64,000 bases of DNA. It comes from Veillonellaceae bacterium. GTDB lineage: Bacteria; Bacillota; Negativicutes; Veillonellales; Dialisteraceae. The stretch covers positions 1,630,501 to 1,694,500 of the forward strand of contig DAJPGA010000001.1 of the NCBI GenBank assembly GCA_025992895.1, in the 5' to 3' direction. The notes beneath the pieces are model-generated. The model did no database searches, was not told where the DNA came from, and was given only the letters and a program-made list of their open reading frames with translations. Below, piece after piece: positions 23,296 to 32,245 of the stretch. The translations under genes and the position numbers were made by a program. Within the stretch, counting starts at the first letter, position 1; each line of letters starts with the position of its first letter.

Positions 23296-24249
23296 ATGTC
23301 ATGGAACACAAGGTTAACGAAGCTCCTCAGTATTGATTACCCCATCATTCAGGGTGCAATGGCCTATATTTCAGACGGAGTGCTGGCGGCTGCAATGAAT
23401 CATGCAGGCTGCGCAGGCGTCATAGGATCCGGCGGATTCTCTGCAGATGAAGTCAGGGACAGTATCAGAACGGCCAAAGATATTTTAGGAAACGGGAAAT
23501 GCTACGGCGTCAATTTAATGCTGCAGGCGCCAAACGTCGATGACGTTGCTCAGGTAATCTGTGATGAGAAAGTTCCTTTCGTAACCATTGGTGCAGGCAA
23601 TCCCCTCCCATGGTTTGAGCCGCTTCATCATGCAGGCATCAAATGCATTCCGGTTGTTCCAAATGCAAAGCTTGCCAAGCGTGTGCAGGATGCCGGAGCT
23701 GATGCCATCATCGTTGAAGGCATGGAAGCGGGCGGACATGACGGGAAAGTAACACTCATGGCTCTTCTGGAAAACATTCTTCCTGACATCGAGATTCCGC
23801 TGGTTGCAGCCGGAGGCATCGTGGACGGAAGAGGCGTTGCGGCATCTCTGATCATGGGCGCTTCAGGAGTCCAGATGGGTACACGCTTCCTTCTTGCAGA
23901 GGAATGCCACCTGCTCCATCCCAATGCCAAGCAGGCCATCATCAATGCCAGCGATACGGATTCTGTTGTCTGCGGCTTCACTACCGGAGACAGCGTCAGA
24001 GGATTAAGAAATAAATTCTCTGATAAGTATCTGCAGGAAGAATACAGCGGCGCTCCTTTGAGCACCCTGACTGCACTTTCCAGAGGGACAAACAGAAAAG
24101 GGGCCATTGAAGGCGACACAGAAAACGGCTTTATCCTCGCCGGCATGTCACTGACCCATTTGACAAAGATCCAGCCCGTACAGGAAATCGTTGAAGATAT
24201 CGTATCTGAAACAGAGCGCTGCCTAGCAAATGCCAGCCGCGTCATTTAA
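23296..24249 (+). CDS. fabK: Enoyl-ACP reductase II (FMN-dependent) FabK
   Basis: FabK reduces enoyl-ACP in the last step of fatty acid elongation, with FMN and NAD(P)H. The 317-residue TIM barrel has DYPIIQGAMAYISDG, the FMN-binding TIGAGNP, the hallmark EGMEAGGH, AAGGIVDGRG and GVQMGTRFL. These follow the Streptococcus pneumoniae FabK pattern more than that of nitronate monooxygenases. I chose ATG 23296 (MSWNTRL), nine bases after AGGAG; an upstream in-frame ATG would add 17 unusual residues. It is alone, with no other fab genes near. Confidence 0.85.
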   Translation: MSWNTRLTKLLSIDYPIIQGAMAYISDGVLAAAMNHAGCAGVIGSGGFSADEVRDSIRTAKDILGNGKCYGVNLMLQAPNVDDVAQVICDEKVPFVTIGAGNPLPWFEPLHHAGIKCIPVVPNAKLAKRVQDAGADAIIVEGMEAGGHDGKVTLMALLENILPDIEIPLVAAGGIVDGRGVAASLIMGASGVQMGTRFLLAEECHLLHPNAKQAIINASDTDSVVCGFTTGDSVRGLRNKFSDKYLQEEYSGAPLSTLTALSRGTNRKGAIEGDTENGFILAGMSLTHLTKIQPVQEIVEDIVSETERCLANASRVI

Positions 24250-24256
24250 ATCAGCT

Positions 24257-24303
24257 GCATAGTAAAAAGACCACGGATATTTTCCGTGGTCTTTTTACTA
24301 TGC
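24257..24303. terminator. Bidirectional terminator between fabK and the flippase gene
   Basis: A perfect 21-bp inverted repeat (24257-24277 / 24283-24303) with a 5-base loop. The A/T runs on each side serve both convergent genes. Confidence 0.92.
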
Positions 24304-24324
24304 TTCCATTGCCTAAGCAATATA

Positions 24325-25926
24325 TTACTTTTTGAGACTCATCTTTTCCACAATAGCGGCCAGGCGTGTGCCGATCTTTGGAATCTCCCTGACATCGTCA
24401 GGTGTTACAGCACGAATCAGCACGATGCCGACAATGTAAACAACTCCGCCCAAGGCAATTGCAATCAGGGTAGAAAGCGTATTGCTGTGAATCAGGCTGT
24501 AAAAGCCGTGATAAGATCCATAGGCAACCACACCCATAACGGCTGCAGCGATGAAGAGCTTGACCGTATGCTTTATGTCCATTGTGTAATGTCTGTATTT
24601 ATAAAGGAAAATCAAATTGAGAATGGCTGCAACGCCAAAGTCTGCGTTTGTTGCCCATGCCGCACCTAAAACGCCCCAGTTTGGAAGAGCGGTGAGGTTC
24701 CAGGAAAGGAACATCTTGCAGCATGCACTGGCAACCATGTTCAGGAAAGGTATGGCCGTCTTGCCCATCCCCTGCAGAACGCCCATTGTTACCTGCTGTA
24801 CGCCAAGAAGGAAAATGCCAAAGCTCATGATTGCAATGCACGGACCAGCATCCGGAGTTGCATAAAGCATGGCAGAAATTGGTGTGGCAATCACACACAT
24901 TCCGACAAAGGAAGGAATAGTAATCAGATTGGCCAGGCGCATCGCGGTATCAGTTCTTTTAAGTACCATGTCGCCGCGTTTCTGCGCGATAGCTTCTGAA
25001 ACGAAAGGAACAAGACTTGCTGCCAGGGATGCCGTAACGATGGTAGGCATGTTGACAAGAGCCGTTGCCATGCCGGTCAGATAACCGAAGAATGTTGTTG
25101 ACTGTTCAATCGTAAAACCAGCAACTTCAAGCCTTCTTGGAACAATGAAAAGATCGATCAATGAAACGATCGGAAGCATGATATTTGCCAGCGACACAGG
25201 AATGGCAAGAACAAGCAGTCTTTTGATAATTGTCTTTACACTCTGCGGCTTGATGGATGGATCCTGCTCAGATGCCAGTTCATTTCTCCATCCGCGGGTC
25301 ATGTAATAAAAAACAAGAAGTGTCAGTATGCCGACAAAAGCACCCGGTGCTGCGCCAAGGGTTGCGCCGGCAGCCCCGTATTCCAGTCCATAAGGAAGAA
25401 GGACGACGGCAAAAAGAATCATGGCAACAACACGGACGACCTGTTCAAGTATCTGTGAAACAGCTGTCGGTGTCATCAGCTGAAGCCCCTGGAAGTAACC
25501 TCTGAGCGTCGCAAGAAGCGTTGCACAGAAAACGGCCGGGGACAAAGCAAGGAGTGACCAATAAGCTCTCTGGTCGCGGACAATTTCACTGTCGACCAGC
25601 CACTGGGCTCCGAAGAAAAGCAGGAGACTGAAAAAGAGTCCTGTCAAAACCAATGTCACGAGCGATATGCGGAATACCTTCTGCCCGCCAAAGTAATCGT
25701 TGACTGCGTTTCTTTCTGCAACCATGATTGAAATAGCCACAGGAAGACCTGCTGATGATACCGAAAGGCAAAGCAGGTAGATCGGATAAGCCATCTGGTA
25801 GAGCCCGATCCCTTCGCCGCCAAGAAGTCTTGACAGATAGATACGACTGAATGCCCCAATGAACTTGACGATAATCCCTGCTACCGTCAAGATCAACGCA
25901 CCCTGGATAAACGAATTTTTACGCAT
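24325..25926 (-). CDS. SpoVB/MurJ-type polysaccharide or lipid-linked oligosaccharide flippase
   Basis: A MOP-superfamily membrane protein of 533 residues with about 14 hydrophobic segments. It begins RKNSFIQGALILTVAGIIVKFIGAFSRIYLSRLLGGEGIG, the usual start of SpoVB-like proteins; GEGIGLYQMAYPIY is characteristic. Relatives move lipid II or related lipid-linked sugars across the inner membrane. The name comes from sporulation, but relatives are common in non-sporulating Firmicutes. It lies 125 bases downstream of mfd. The substrate cannot be told from sequence. Confidence 0.8.
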   Translation of the reverse strand: MRKNSFIQGALILTVAGIIVKFIGAFSRIYLSRLLGGEGIGLYQMAYPIYLLCLSVSSAGLPVAISIMVAERNAVNDYFGGQKVFRISLVTLVLTGLFFSLLLFFGAQWLVDSEIVRDQRAYWSLLALSPAVFCATLLATLRGYFQGLQLMTPTAVSQILEQVVRVVAMILFAVVLLPYGLEYGAAGATLGAAPGAFVGILTLLVFYYMTRGWRNELASEQDPSIKPQSVKTIIKRLLVLAIPVSLANIMLPIVSLIDLFIVPRRLEVAGFTIEQSTTFFGYLTGMATALVNMPTIVTASLAASLVPFVSEAIAQKRGDMVLKRTDTAMRLANLITIPSFVGMCVIATPISAMLYATPDAGPCIAIMSFGIFLLGVQQVTMGVLQGMGKTAIPFLNMVASACCKMFLSWNLTALPNWGVLGAAWATNADFGVAAILNLIFLYKYRHYTMDIKHTVKLFIAAAVMGVVAYGSYHGFYSLIHSNTLSTLIAIALGGVVYIVGIVLIRAVTPDDVREIPKIGTRLAAIVEKMSLKK

Positions 25927-26051
25927 TTTTCACCTGATTAAAAGATATGGAAAAGCCCCTCAAAAAAAACATAACTTATATAATCATAACAGATTTGCTG
26001 ATAAATGTAAAGCAGAATCCCATAAATACAGACTTCTCATGCACTGCAAAT

Positions 26052-29000
26052 CTAATGGGAAGTATGATGGATCTCGCTCATCAGCTCATTCAGGAAACCG
26101 CCAAGCCATTTCATGGGGCTGCCCTTGATTCCTTCCTTCCTGATTCTCAGCCTTGCCGGATTTCCCGGAAGGAAATGCAGGTATGGAATAAGCGCCTTTG
26201 GAAGAAGGTTGGGATTCCAACCATGCATGAAATCCTCATCCGCCCATGTAAGAAGCATGGAATCCCCTTCGTCAATGACACTCCCTATTCCAAGTTTTCT
26301 GGCCTTTATTCTGACAAGGGAAATGGAAAACAGTTTTTCGGCTGGTTCCGTCGGGGTCCCATAGCGGTCGACTGCCTCATCAATCAAATCTGCCAGCTCT
26401 TTCTCGTCTTCCATGGATGCCAGTCTTCTGTAAATTTCCATCTTCTGCTCTTCATTGCTGATGTACTTGGAATCCAAGTACGCATCCTGACGGAATTCGA
26501 TAGTGGTATTCGGCAGTTTCTTCGGAAGGGGCTTATGTTCTCTTTCTGCCATCAGACGCTGTACAGCCTCCTCAAGCATGGAGCAGTACGCTGCAAATCC
26601 GACGCTTGCGATATTGCCATGCTGGGCCGATCCCAGAAGATTGCCTGCACCGCGGATTTCCAGATCACGCATAGCGACTTTGAAGCCGCTCCCGAGTTCA
26701 GTAAATTCTCTTATGGTATTCAGACGCTTTTCCGCAACTTCGCTAAGTACCTTATCCTTATTGTAGAAGAACCAGGCACGTGCGATTTTATCGGAACGCC
26801 CTACTCTTCCGCGCATCTGATAAATCTGGGAAAGACCAAGCTTGTCTGCATCATAGACCAGCATCGTATTGGCATTTGGCTGATCCAGCCCGTTTTCAAT
26901 CAAGGTTGTGCAAAGCAGGACATCATATTTTCCCTGATAGAAATCAAGCATCACTTTTTCAAGGACTGCGCCATCCATCCGCCCATAGGCAACTCCAATC
27001 GATATCGTATCCGGCAGTATGCTCTTCAAATGATCCAGCATGGCAGGCATTGTCTCAATCCTGTTGTAAACAAAGAATGACTGACCGCCTCGCTCTTTTT
27101 CCCTAAGAATCGCGTCAATGACGATGGAATCGTCGTACTCGCTGACATAGGTCTGTATCGCATGTCTTCCAGGAGGCGGCGTTGTGATCGTGACCATATC
27201 ACGAAGGCCTGTCAGACTCATATGGAGCGTTCTTGGTATCGGTGTTGCCGAAAGAGTCAATACATCGATTCCTTCTGCCAGTGATTTCCTTCTTTCCTTC
27301 TGTACGACACCAAAGCGCTGCTCTTCGTCTACGACCAGCAGTCCCAGTCTCCTGCACTTTATCTTTTTGTTCAGGACAGAATGAGTCCCAATGACAACAT
27401 CCAGCTCACCGGACTCAAGCTGACGGAGTATCTTTGTCCTTTCAGAAGCCTTTGTGAATCTGTTAAGCACCGCAATATTGACGCCAAAGGAATCCATGCG
27501 GGACTTGAAGTTTTTATAATGCTGCTCTGACAAGACCGTCGTAGGACACAGAACCATAGCCTGATAGCCGCTCATGACACATTTAAAAACGGCTCTCATC
27601 GCCACTTCCGTCTTCCCGAATCCAACGTCCCCGCAAAGGAGCATATCCATCGGTGTGGGCTTTTCCATAGCCTTCTTGATGACGGAAATAGCATTCTCCT
27701 GATCTTCTGTTTCGACATAAGGGAATGAATCCTCAAATTCAACCTGTTCTGCCGTATCTGGCGCAAAGGCAATTCCCTTTGCCAGTTCACGCTTTGCGTA
27801 CACGTCCAAAAGCTTTTCAGCCAGTTCCTGAATGGATTTTTTCGCCTTTGAGCGAATTTTTCCCCAGTTGGCTCCGCCCATGGTATGAAGACGCGGCGTT
27901 TCTCCTTCCGGACCGATGTACTTCTCCAAAGTGCCGATCTGGTCTACAGGAAGATAAAGCTTATCCGATCCTGCATACTGGATGGTAATGTAATCCCTGT
28001 GGACACCGGATAATTCAATCGTGCGTATGCCAAGGTACCTGCCGATTCCGTGTACCTGCTGAACAACATAGTCTCCCGGATTCAGATCGGAAAAGTAACG
28101 GATCTGCTTTCTTGATCCGCTTGTACTGTACTTTCTGAGTTTCTGCCTGCCAAGAATATCGCCGGCCGTAATCAGGGCCAGATTAAAATCCGGAAGCTCA
28201 AATCCCTCTGTCAGGACGCCATCAAGGAGAACCACTTTCCCCTCTTCTATATCAAGAGACATGGGGATCTGATGGTCCGTTAATATTCCCTCGATTTCTC
28301 GCTTCTCGGAAGCCCTTGGGATGGCAATAGCAGTTTTCCATTTCTTATTCAGAAGGGATTTCAAATCGGCAGTAAAAATGGGAATCTGCCTTTGATAATT
28401 CGTCATCTCCTGCCCGTTCCAATTGTGATACGCAGAAGGCTTGAATTCCTCGAGTTCCCTCTTGAGAAGTGAGAATACAATTCCCTGATTCGTTTGTTTT
28501 CGGGCCGCATGGATGAGCTCGCTCCAGAGGAAAGCCTTGCCCGCATTGGCTTTTTCTTCCTTAAAGAACTGCTTTAAGGATTCCTCGCCCCTTTGCGGCT
28601 CATCATAAAAGACAATCCCATGATCAAGGTAGGAGAGAACGGATGAATTCTTGCTGCCCTTTACCGCAACAGGAAGTACACTTTGACTTTCCAGTGTTTC
28701 AATGGAGCGCTGGCTGTCCACATCAAACAGACGTATGCTGTCAATCTCATCACCGAAGAATTCAATTCTCACAGGATGGATTTCATTGATCGGATAAATA
28801 TCGACGATATCGCCCCTGACAGAAAAATGTCCGCACCGTTCAACCTGATCGACTCTTTCGTACCCCAGATCCTGCAGTACTTCCAGGAGCTCTCTTCTTT
28901 CGATTTCACTGCCTAACTCAAATTTATATAAATGATCCTTGATAGAAGAAGGAGCTGAAATTTTTTGCGCAGCTTCTACTGCGGCCGCAATAATGATGCT

Positions 29001-29387
29001 CTTTTCACCATTGATCATTGCAGACAAGGCGCGCATGCGCTCCCTCAGCCTTTCCGTACTGGAAAAAGCGCCTTCGAAACCGGCTTCTTCTACGACAGGA
29101 AATGAAAATATTCTGGCATCGGGAACAAAAAACTTTAAATTTTCTTCCCACCGGAAAATATCTTTCTGCGTAGGAACCACAATAACAGCCATATTATATT
29201 TCGCCAAGAGAGACGCAGCCGCCAGAGATTTCTGAGACCCGCTGATCCCGTTGATGATAACAGATTTCCCCGGATGGTTCTGATCGATCAATGATATGAG
29301 CCTGTCTCCAATCATCTGAACCAGCTCAGGCCCCTTTGCATTCAAAGCTGAAGTTTCCTCTTTTGTATTTTCTTTTCCATCAATCAT
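26052..29387 (-). CDS. mfd: Transcription-repair coupling factor
   Basis: Mfd removes RNA polymerase stalled at DNA damage and recruits UvrA. The 1111-residue protein has the UvrB-like N-terminal part, the RNA-polymerase interaction domain (about 440-520, with VVQQVHGIGRYLGI), helicase motifs LLCGDVGFGKTEVAM (Walker A), VVDEEQRFG (DEEQ box) and LSATPIPRTL, then the TRG region (GRVGRSDKIARAWFF) and the C-terminal D7. Its ATG has no own Shine-Dalgarno sequence. It overlaps the stop of a six-codon leader frame that has one. Confidence 0.97.
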   Translation of the reverse strand: MIDGKENTKEETSALNAKGPELVQMIGDRLISLIDQNHPGKSVIINGISGSQKSLAAASLLAKYNMAVIVVPTQKDIFRWEENLKFFVPDARIFSFPVVEEAGFEGAFSSTERLRERMRALSAMINGEKSIIIAAAVEAAQKISAPSSIKDHLYKFELGSEIERRELLEVLQDLGYERVDQVERCGHFSVRGDIVDIYPINEIHPVRIEFFGDEIDSIRLFDVDSQRSIETLESQSVLPVAVKGSKNSSVLSYLDHGIVFYDEPQRGEESLKQFFKEEKANAGKAFLWSELIHAARKQTNQGIVFSLLKRELEEFKPSAYHNWNGQEMTNYQRQIPIFTADLKSLLNKKWKTAIAIPRASEKREIEGILTDHQIPMSLDIEEGKVVLLDGVLTEGFELPDFNLALITAGDILGRQKLRKYSTSGSRKQIRYFSDLNPGDYVVQQVHGIGRYLGIRTIELSGVHRDYITIQYAGSDKLYLPVDQIGTLEKYIGPEGETPRLHTMGGANWGKIRSKAKKSIQELAEKLLDVYAKRELAKGIAFAPDTAEQVEFEDSFPYVETEDQENAISVIKKAMEKPTPMDMLLCGDVGFGKTEVAMRAVFKCVMSGYQAMVLCPTTVLSEQHYKNFKSRMDSFGVNIAVLNRFTKASERTKILRQLESGELDVVIGTHSVLNKKIKCRRLGLLVVDEEQRFGVVQKERRKSLAEGIDVLTLSATPIPRTLHMSLTGLRDMVTITTPPPGRHAIQTYVSEYDDSIVIDAILREKERGGQSFFVYNRIETMPAMLDHLKSILPDTISIGVAYGRMDGAVLEKVMLDFYQGKYDVLLCTTLIENGLDQPNANTMLVYDADKLGLSQIYQMRGRVGRSDKIARAWFFYNKDKVLSEVAEKRLNTIREFTELGSGFKVAMRDLEIRGAGNLLGSAQHGNIASVGFAAYCSMLEEAVQRLMAEREHKPLPKKLPNTTIEFRQDAYLDSKYISNEEQKMEIYRRLASMEDEKELADLIDEAVDRYGTPTEPAEKLFSISLVRIKARKLGIGSVIDEGDSMLLTWADEDFMHGWNPNLLPKALIPYLHFLPGNPARLRIRKEGIKGSPMKWLGGFLNELMSEIHHTSH

Positions 29388-29417
29388 TTTATTTTTTCTG
29401 CCATCATTTCACCTCCT
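29384..29417 (-). promoter_or_regulatory. Shine-Dalgarno and mini-frame coupled to mfd
   Basis: On the minus strand, AGGAGG (29412-29417) precedes ATG at 29407 and 29404. The frame MAEKIK then stops with TGA, which overlaps the mfd ATG (ATGA). The spacing from AGGAGG to the second ATG is seven bases. This suggests translational coupling of a tiny leader to mfd. Confidence 0.5.
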
Positions 29418-29419
29418 GT

Positions 29420-29926
29420 CTACCATGCAATGCCCGTTTTCCCTACATCCTTATATCCATCCAGTTCCAGAATTCTCTGGTGGATTCCTTCACAATTAAA
29501 GACGAAATCAGGATATATTTCTTCTAAAGGAACCAACACAAAGGGCCGCTCCCAGAAAAAAGGGTGCGGCAATTTTAGAAAATCTGTATTGCTTTCTATT
29601 TCACTGTTATAGATCATATCCAGATCCAGCGTCCTTGGTCCCCAGTGCCTGATGCGGACACGGCCGAATGATTTTTCTACCTGCAGCAGAAATTCCATCA
29701 GCTCTTCTGGTTTCCCTGTCCATGAAACTTCAATCACGGCATTCAGGAAAACGGCCTGCTCCGTCAGCCCCCATGGCTTGGTCTTATAAAGGGATGATTT
29801 CTTCAGGACCCTGAGCCTTTCATCCTGATTCAGTGTCCTGACGGATCCAGAGAGAATCTCAGCTGAATTTCCCATATTAGATCCCAGCGAGATAATATAG
29901 GAATTTCTTTTCAATGAATTCAACAT
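29420..29926 (-). CDS. folK: 2-amino-4-hydroxy-6-hydroxymethyldihydropteridine pyrophosphokinase
   Basis: FolK transfers pyrophosphate from ATP to the pterin in folate synthesis. The 168-residue protein has ISLGSNMGNS at the start, SSLYKTKPWG, FLNAVIEV, and the signature RHWGPRTLDLDMIY with the metal-binding Asp pair, then LPHPFFWERPFVLVPL. It follows folB by ten bases. Its stop is immediately followed by the Shine-Dalgarno sequence leading to mfd. Confidence 0.95.
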   Translation of the reverse strand: MLNSLKRNSYIISLGSNMGNSAEILSGSVRTLNQDERLRVLKKSSLYKTKPWGLTEQAVFLNAVIEVSWTGKPEELMEFLLQVEKSFGRVRIRHWGPRTLDLDMIYNSEIESNTDFLKLPHPFFWERPFVLVPLEEIYPDFVFNCEGIHQRILELDGYKDVGKTGIAW

Positions 29927-29936
29927 TTCTAAACCG

Positions 29937-30305
29937 TCAAACCTGTCTTTCTTTTTTTATCGTAACGGATACATCATCCAGGATGCCAGGAATGGGCGAA
30001 CCCGGCTTATGGACGGTGGTTACGATTTCTTCAACCTGCGGAAATTTTTCCATGACTTCTTCATTAATCACGCCTGCCAGTTTTTCCAGGAGCTTGTAGG
30101 GGCCTCCTTCGGCCGCGCGCTTCACAATCTGGAAAACTTCCACGTAATTTACGGAATCATTCAAGTCATCGGTCCGGCTGACTTTGGACAGATCTGTGCC
30201 GATTACGACATCAATATAAAATCGCTGTCCCAATGTCTTCTCTTCCGGCTCATCGCCATGATAGCCGAAAAATGCCATGTTTTTGAGTTTAATATAATCC
30301 ATCAT
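29937..30305 (-). CDS. folB: Dihydroneopterin aldolase
   Basis: FolB cleaves dihydroneopterin to hydroxymethyl-dihydropterin. The 122-residue protein has the family pattern: FFGYHGDEPEEKTLGQRFYIDV (residues 12-33), LNDSVNYVEVF, LLEKLAGVI and VHKPGSPIPG with the conserved lysine. It lies between folP and folK, which act after it. Confidence 0.95.
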   Translation of the reverse strand: MMDYIKLKNMAFFGYHGDEPEEKTLGQRFYIDVVIGTDLSKVSRTDDLNDSVNYVEVFQIVKRAAEGGPYKLLEKLAGVINEEVMEKFPQVEEIVTTVHKPGSPIPGILDDVSVTIKKERQV

Positions 30306-30321
30306 TCACACCCTGCCACTG

Positions 30322-31179
30322 TCAATTTTCCTGATTGAAATGATTTAAAGCATCCCATACCTTGATTTCACGGGCGCTTATTTTAACATTATGAACGCGG
30401 AATATGGAGCATCCTTTTTCAATCCCCCAGAGATTGACCGCAGCGGTTCCTTCATCTCTTTCAGGTGCCGGAAGATCCAGGATTGCACCAATGAAGCGTT
30501 TTCTGCTTACGCCTAAAAGCCAGGGAAAAGGAAATTCCCTCGTCAGTTCATCCAGACGTGTCAGGACTTCCATGTTCTGCTCTGCTGTTTTGCCAAAACC
30601 GATTCCCGGGTCCAGAATGATCTTATCCTGTTCTACGCCGGCCCTTACTGCAATATCAATGGAACGGTCAAAGAATTTTTTCATGCTCTCCAGGATATCT
30701 TCATCATATGTTTCACCATCCTGATTATGCATGAGGACTGCCGGCACTTTATATTCAGCAGTTACCCTTGCCATGCTGCCGTCATCATACTGGAATCCCC
30801 AGATATCATTGACGATATGTGCCCCGGCCCGCAGTGCTGCGTCCATTGTCTCATAATGGTACGAGTCGACAGATACCGGTACCGGAGAGCACTCTAATAT
30901 GGATGGAAGAAACTTCATTAATTTATCTGTCTCATCCTTTGCCGATAAGGACGTGAATCCCGGTCTTGTTGATTCTGCCCCTATGTCTACAATTGCTGCC
31001 CCGTCTTCAACCATATCCTTTGCATGCTGTATGGCAGTTTCCAGCGTATTCCATTTCCCGCCGTCTGAAAATGAATCATCCGTTATATTTAAAACTCCCA
31101 TGACAAGAGAATCCCTGCCAATATGAAGTTCTTTGCCATCGTTCCATGCATATGATCTCATCTGCCCTGCTATCAACAA
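30322..31179 (-). CDS. folP: Dihydropteroate synthase
   Basis: FolP joins the pterin pyrophosphate to p-aminobenzoate; it is the sulfonamide target. The protein has VMGVLNITDDSFSDGG, GAAIVDIGAESTRPG, VDSYHYE, IVNDIWGF, DPGIGFGKT and LGVSRKRFIG, covering both substrate sites. Two starts are possible. TTG at 31179 has GGAGAGG about eight bases upstream. ATG at 31161 (MRSYAWNDG) lacks a clear Shine-Dalgarno sequence. It heads folP-folB-folK. Confidence 0.95.
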   Translation of the reverse strand: MLIAGQMRSYAWNDGKELHIGRDSLVMGVLNITDDSFSDGGKWNTLETAIQHAKDMVEDGAAIVDIGAESTRPGFTSLSAKDETDKLMKFLPSILECSPVPVSVDSYHYETMDAALRAGAHIVNDIWGFQYDDGSMARVTAEYKVPAVLMHNQDGETYDEDILESMKKFFDRSIDIAVRAGVEQDKIILDPGIGFGKTAEQNMEVLTRLDELTREFPFPWLLGVSRKRFIGAILDLPAPERDEGTAAVNLWGIEKGCSIFRVHNVKISAREIKVWDALNHFNQEN

Positions 31180-31311
31180 AACCCTCTCCTCTTCTATAAA
31201 TATTTTCCAAAATCCTGAATTTACTAAATATCCAATATTATAACACGATTAGACTCTTCTACAAAAATCAGGAAACGTTATAAAAAGGATGAAACCCCGT
31301 TTCAGGCAAAC
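31180..31311. other. Leader region of the fol operon
   Basis: An AT-rich stretch with a small hairpin TGAAAC-CCC-GTTTCA near 31290-31304. I see no gene in it. Confidence 0.4.
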
Positions 31312-31336
31312 AAAAAAAGCGGTATCAACCGCTTTT
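31312..31336 (-). terminator. Terminator of the compact unit at 31325-31486
   Basis: On the minus strand, a 9-bp stem AAAAGCGGT / ACCGCTTTT with loop TGAT runs into seven T residues. The stop TGA of the upstream frame lies in the loop. Confidence 0.88.
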
Positions 31337-31435
31337 CTTGTGCAAGACTATCATTGAGGAGTATGCATAGTCCGCAGCCGAATTGATAATCAGGGAAATA
31401 ATCATCAATTTGACCAGATAGAAATTCTATCTCAT
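31325..31435 (-). pseudogene. Small hydrophobic frame interrupted by an early TAG, in a dedicated transcription unit
   Basis: ATG at 31435 has GGAGG exactly seven bases upstream, but codon 3 is TAG. Past the stop the frame stays open for 33 more codons, to TGA at 31325. This part contains a hydrophobic segment (KLMIISLIINSAADYAY) and a basic end HKKSG. Size, hydrophobicity and terminator overlap recall small membrane toxins or holin-like peptides of type I systems, but no family is recognised. It could equally be a small RNA or a two-codon leader. The unit has its own promoter and terminator. Confidence 0.4.
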
Positions 31436-31457
31436 GGCATTTCCTCCATGTACCTAT

Positions 31458-31486
31458 ATTATACCCAAAATGATCAGAAAATCCAA
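31458..31486 (-). promoter_or_regulatory. Strong promoter of the compact unit
   Basis: On the minus strand: -35 TTGGAT (31481-31486), a 17-base spacer and a perfect -10 TATAAT (31458-31463). The predicted RNA of about 140 bases starts near 31451 and ends at the terminator at 31312-31336. Confidence 0.75.
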
Positions 31487-31522
31487 CACCCAGATTATAA
31501 ATTATTAAAAATGCATTCCATC

Positions 31523-32134
31523 CTATTCCATGGCAAGGAGTTTCTGCAGGCAGATGGTGAATTGATCGATATCAGACAAGAAGCCATCCATTTCCCTTAA
31601 TACGTCTTTCCAGTAAATGATGTCTATGCTGTTATTCATTCCATAAACAGCCGCAAGTGATTCCCTGACAGCTTCGTCTCCCCTGCTCTTGAAATTATGA
31701 ATTTTAAGGCATCTGGCTTCGGCCTTCAGATTATTTTCTTCAAATCCTTTGGTATATTCAAGAACTTTTGAAACTTCCAATGCACCTGCTTTGCAAAGAT
31801 CCCAGACAAGATTCATTTCATCAGGTATTTTCTCGGCCTGATAGGATGATAATTCATTGAAGAGACCGATTAAATGGTCATGCATTGATTTCATTAATCC
31901 AAATGCTCTGACACCATATCCATAGCCGGCTGCATCTTTATATGCTTTGACGATCCGCTCAAATACGGCTTCCATATCACTGTCCGTACTTCCTAGAGCA
32001 TGCTGAAACAGTCTTTTTCCCTGAAAAGCATCCAGATCATTAGAAATAAACTGGTCAATCACTTTCTCTGCCTCAATGTATGAATTAAGCTGCACGGAGA
32101 GCGACTCGAAAAATTTTTGTTTTTTATTATTCAT
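31523..32134 (-). CDS. Divergent PhoU/DUF47-like helical protein
   Basis: A soluble, all-helical 203-residue protein. The start MNNKKQKFFESLSVQLNSYIEA and the C-terminal IHNFKSRGDEAVRESLAAVYGMNNSIDIIYWKDVLREMDGFLSD resemble DUF47 (PhoU-like) proteins that often accompany Pit phosphate transporters. The match is loose: some conserved acidic metal-site residues of PhoU are not obvious, and no transporter is nearby. ATG 32134 has AAGGG six bases upstream; a longer reading would add ten residues. The role is unknown. Confidence 0.55.
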   Translation of the reverse strand: MNNKKQKFFESLSVQLNSYIEAEKVIDQFISNDLDAFQGKRLFQHALGSTDSDMEAVFERIVKAYKDAAGYGYGVRAFGLMKSMHDHLIGLFNELSSYQAEKIPDEMNLVWDLCKAGALEVSKVLEYTKGFEENNLKAEARCLKIHNFKSRGDEAVRESLAAVYGMNNSIDIIYWKDVLREMDGFLSDIDQFTICLQKLLAME

Positions 32135-32245
32135 GTAGCACCCTTTTCCATTCAAAGCATCCAAATTCCTAATCCGCTTTAAAATTCACCGGAAATGATG
32201 AAAGAGGGCGGCATCCTGCAGACGCAGTCCTCTTTTATCAAAGAA

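Noticed and set aside
31325..31435. Read-through of TAG as pyrrolysine in the small unit
   Set aside because: No pyrrolysine genes are seen, and recoding is rare outside methylamine enzymes. A mutation or non-coding role is simpler.
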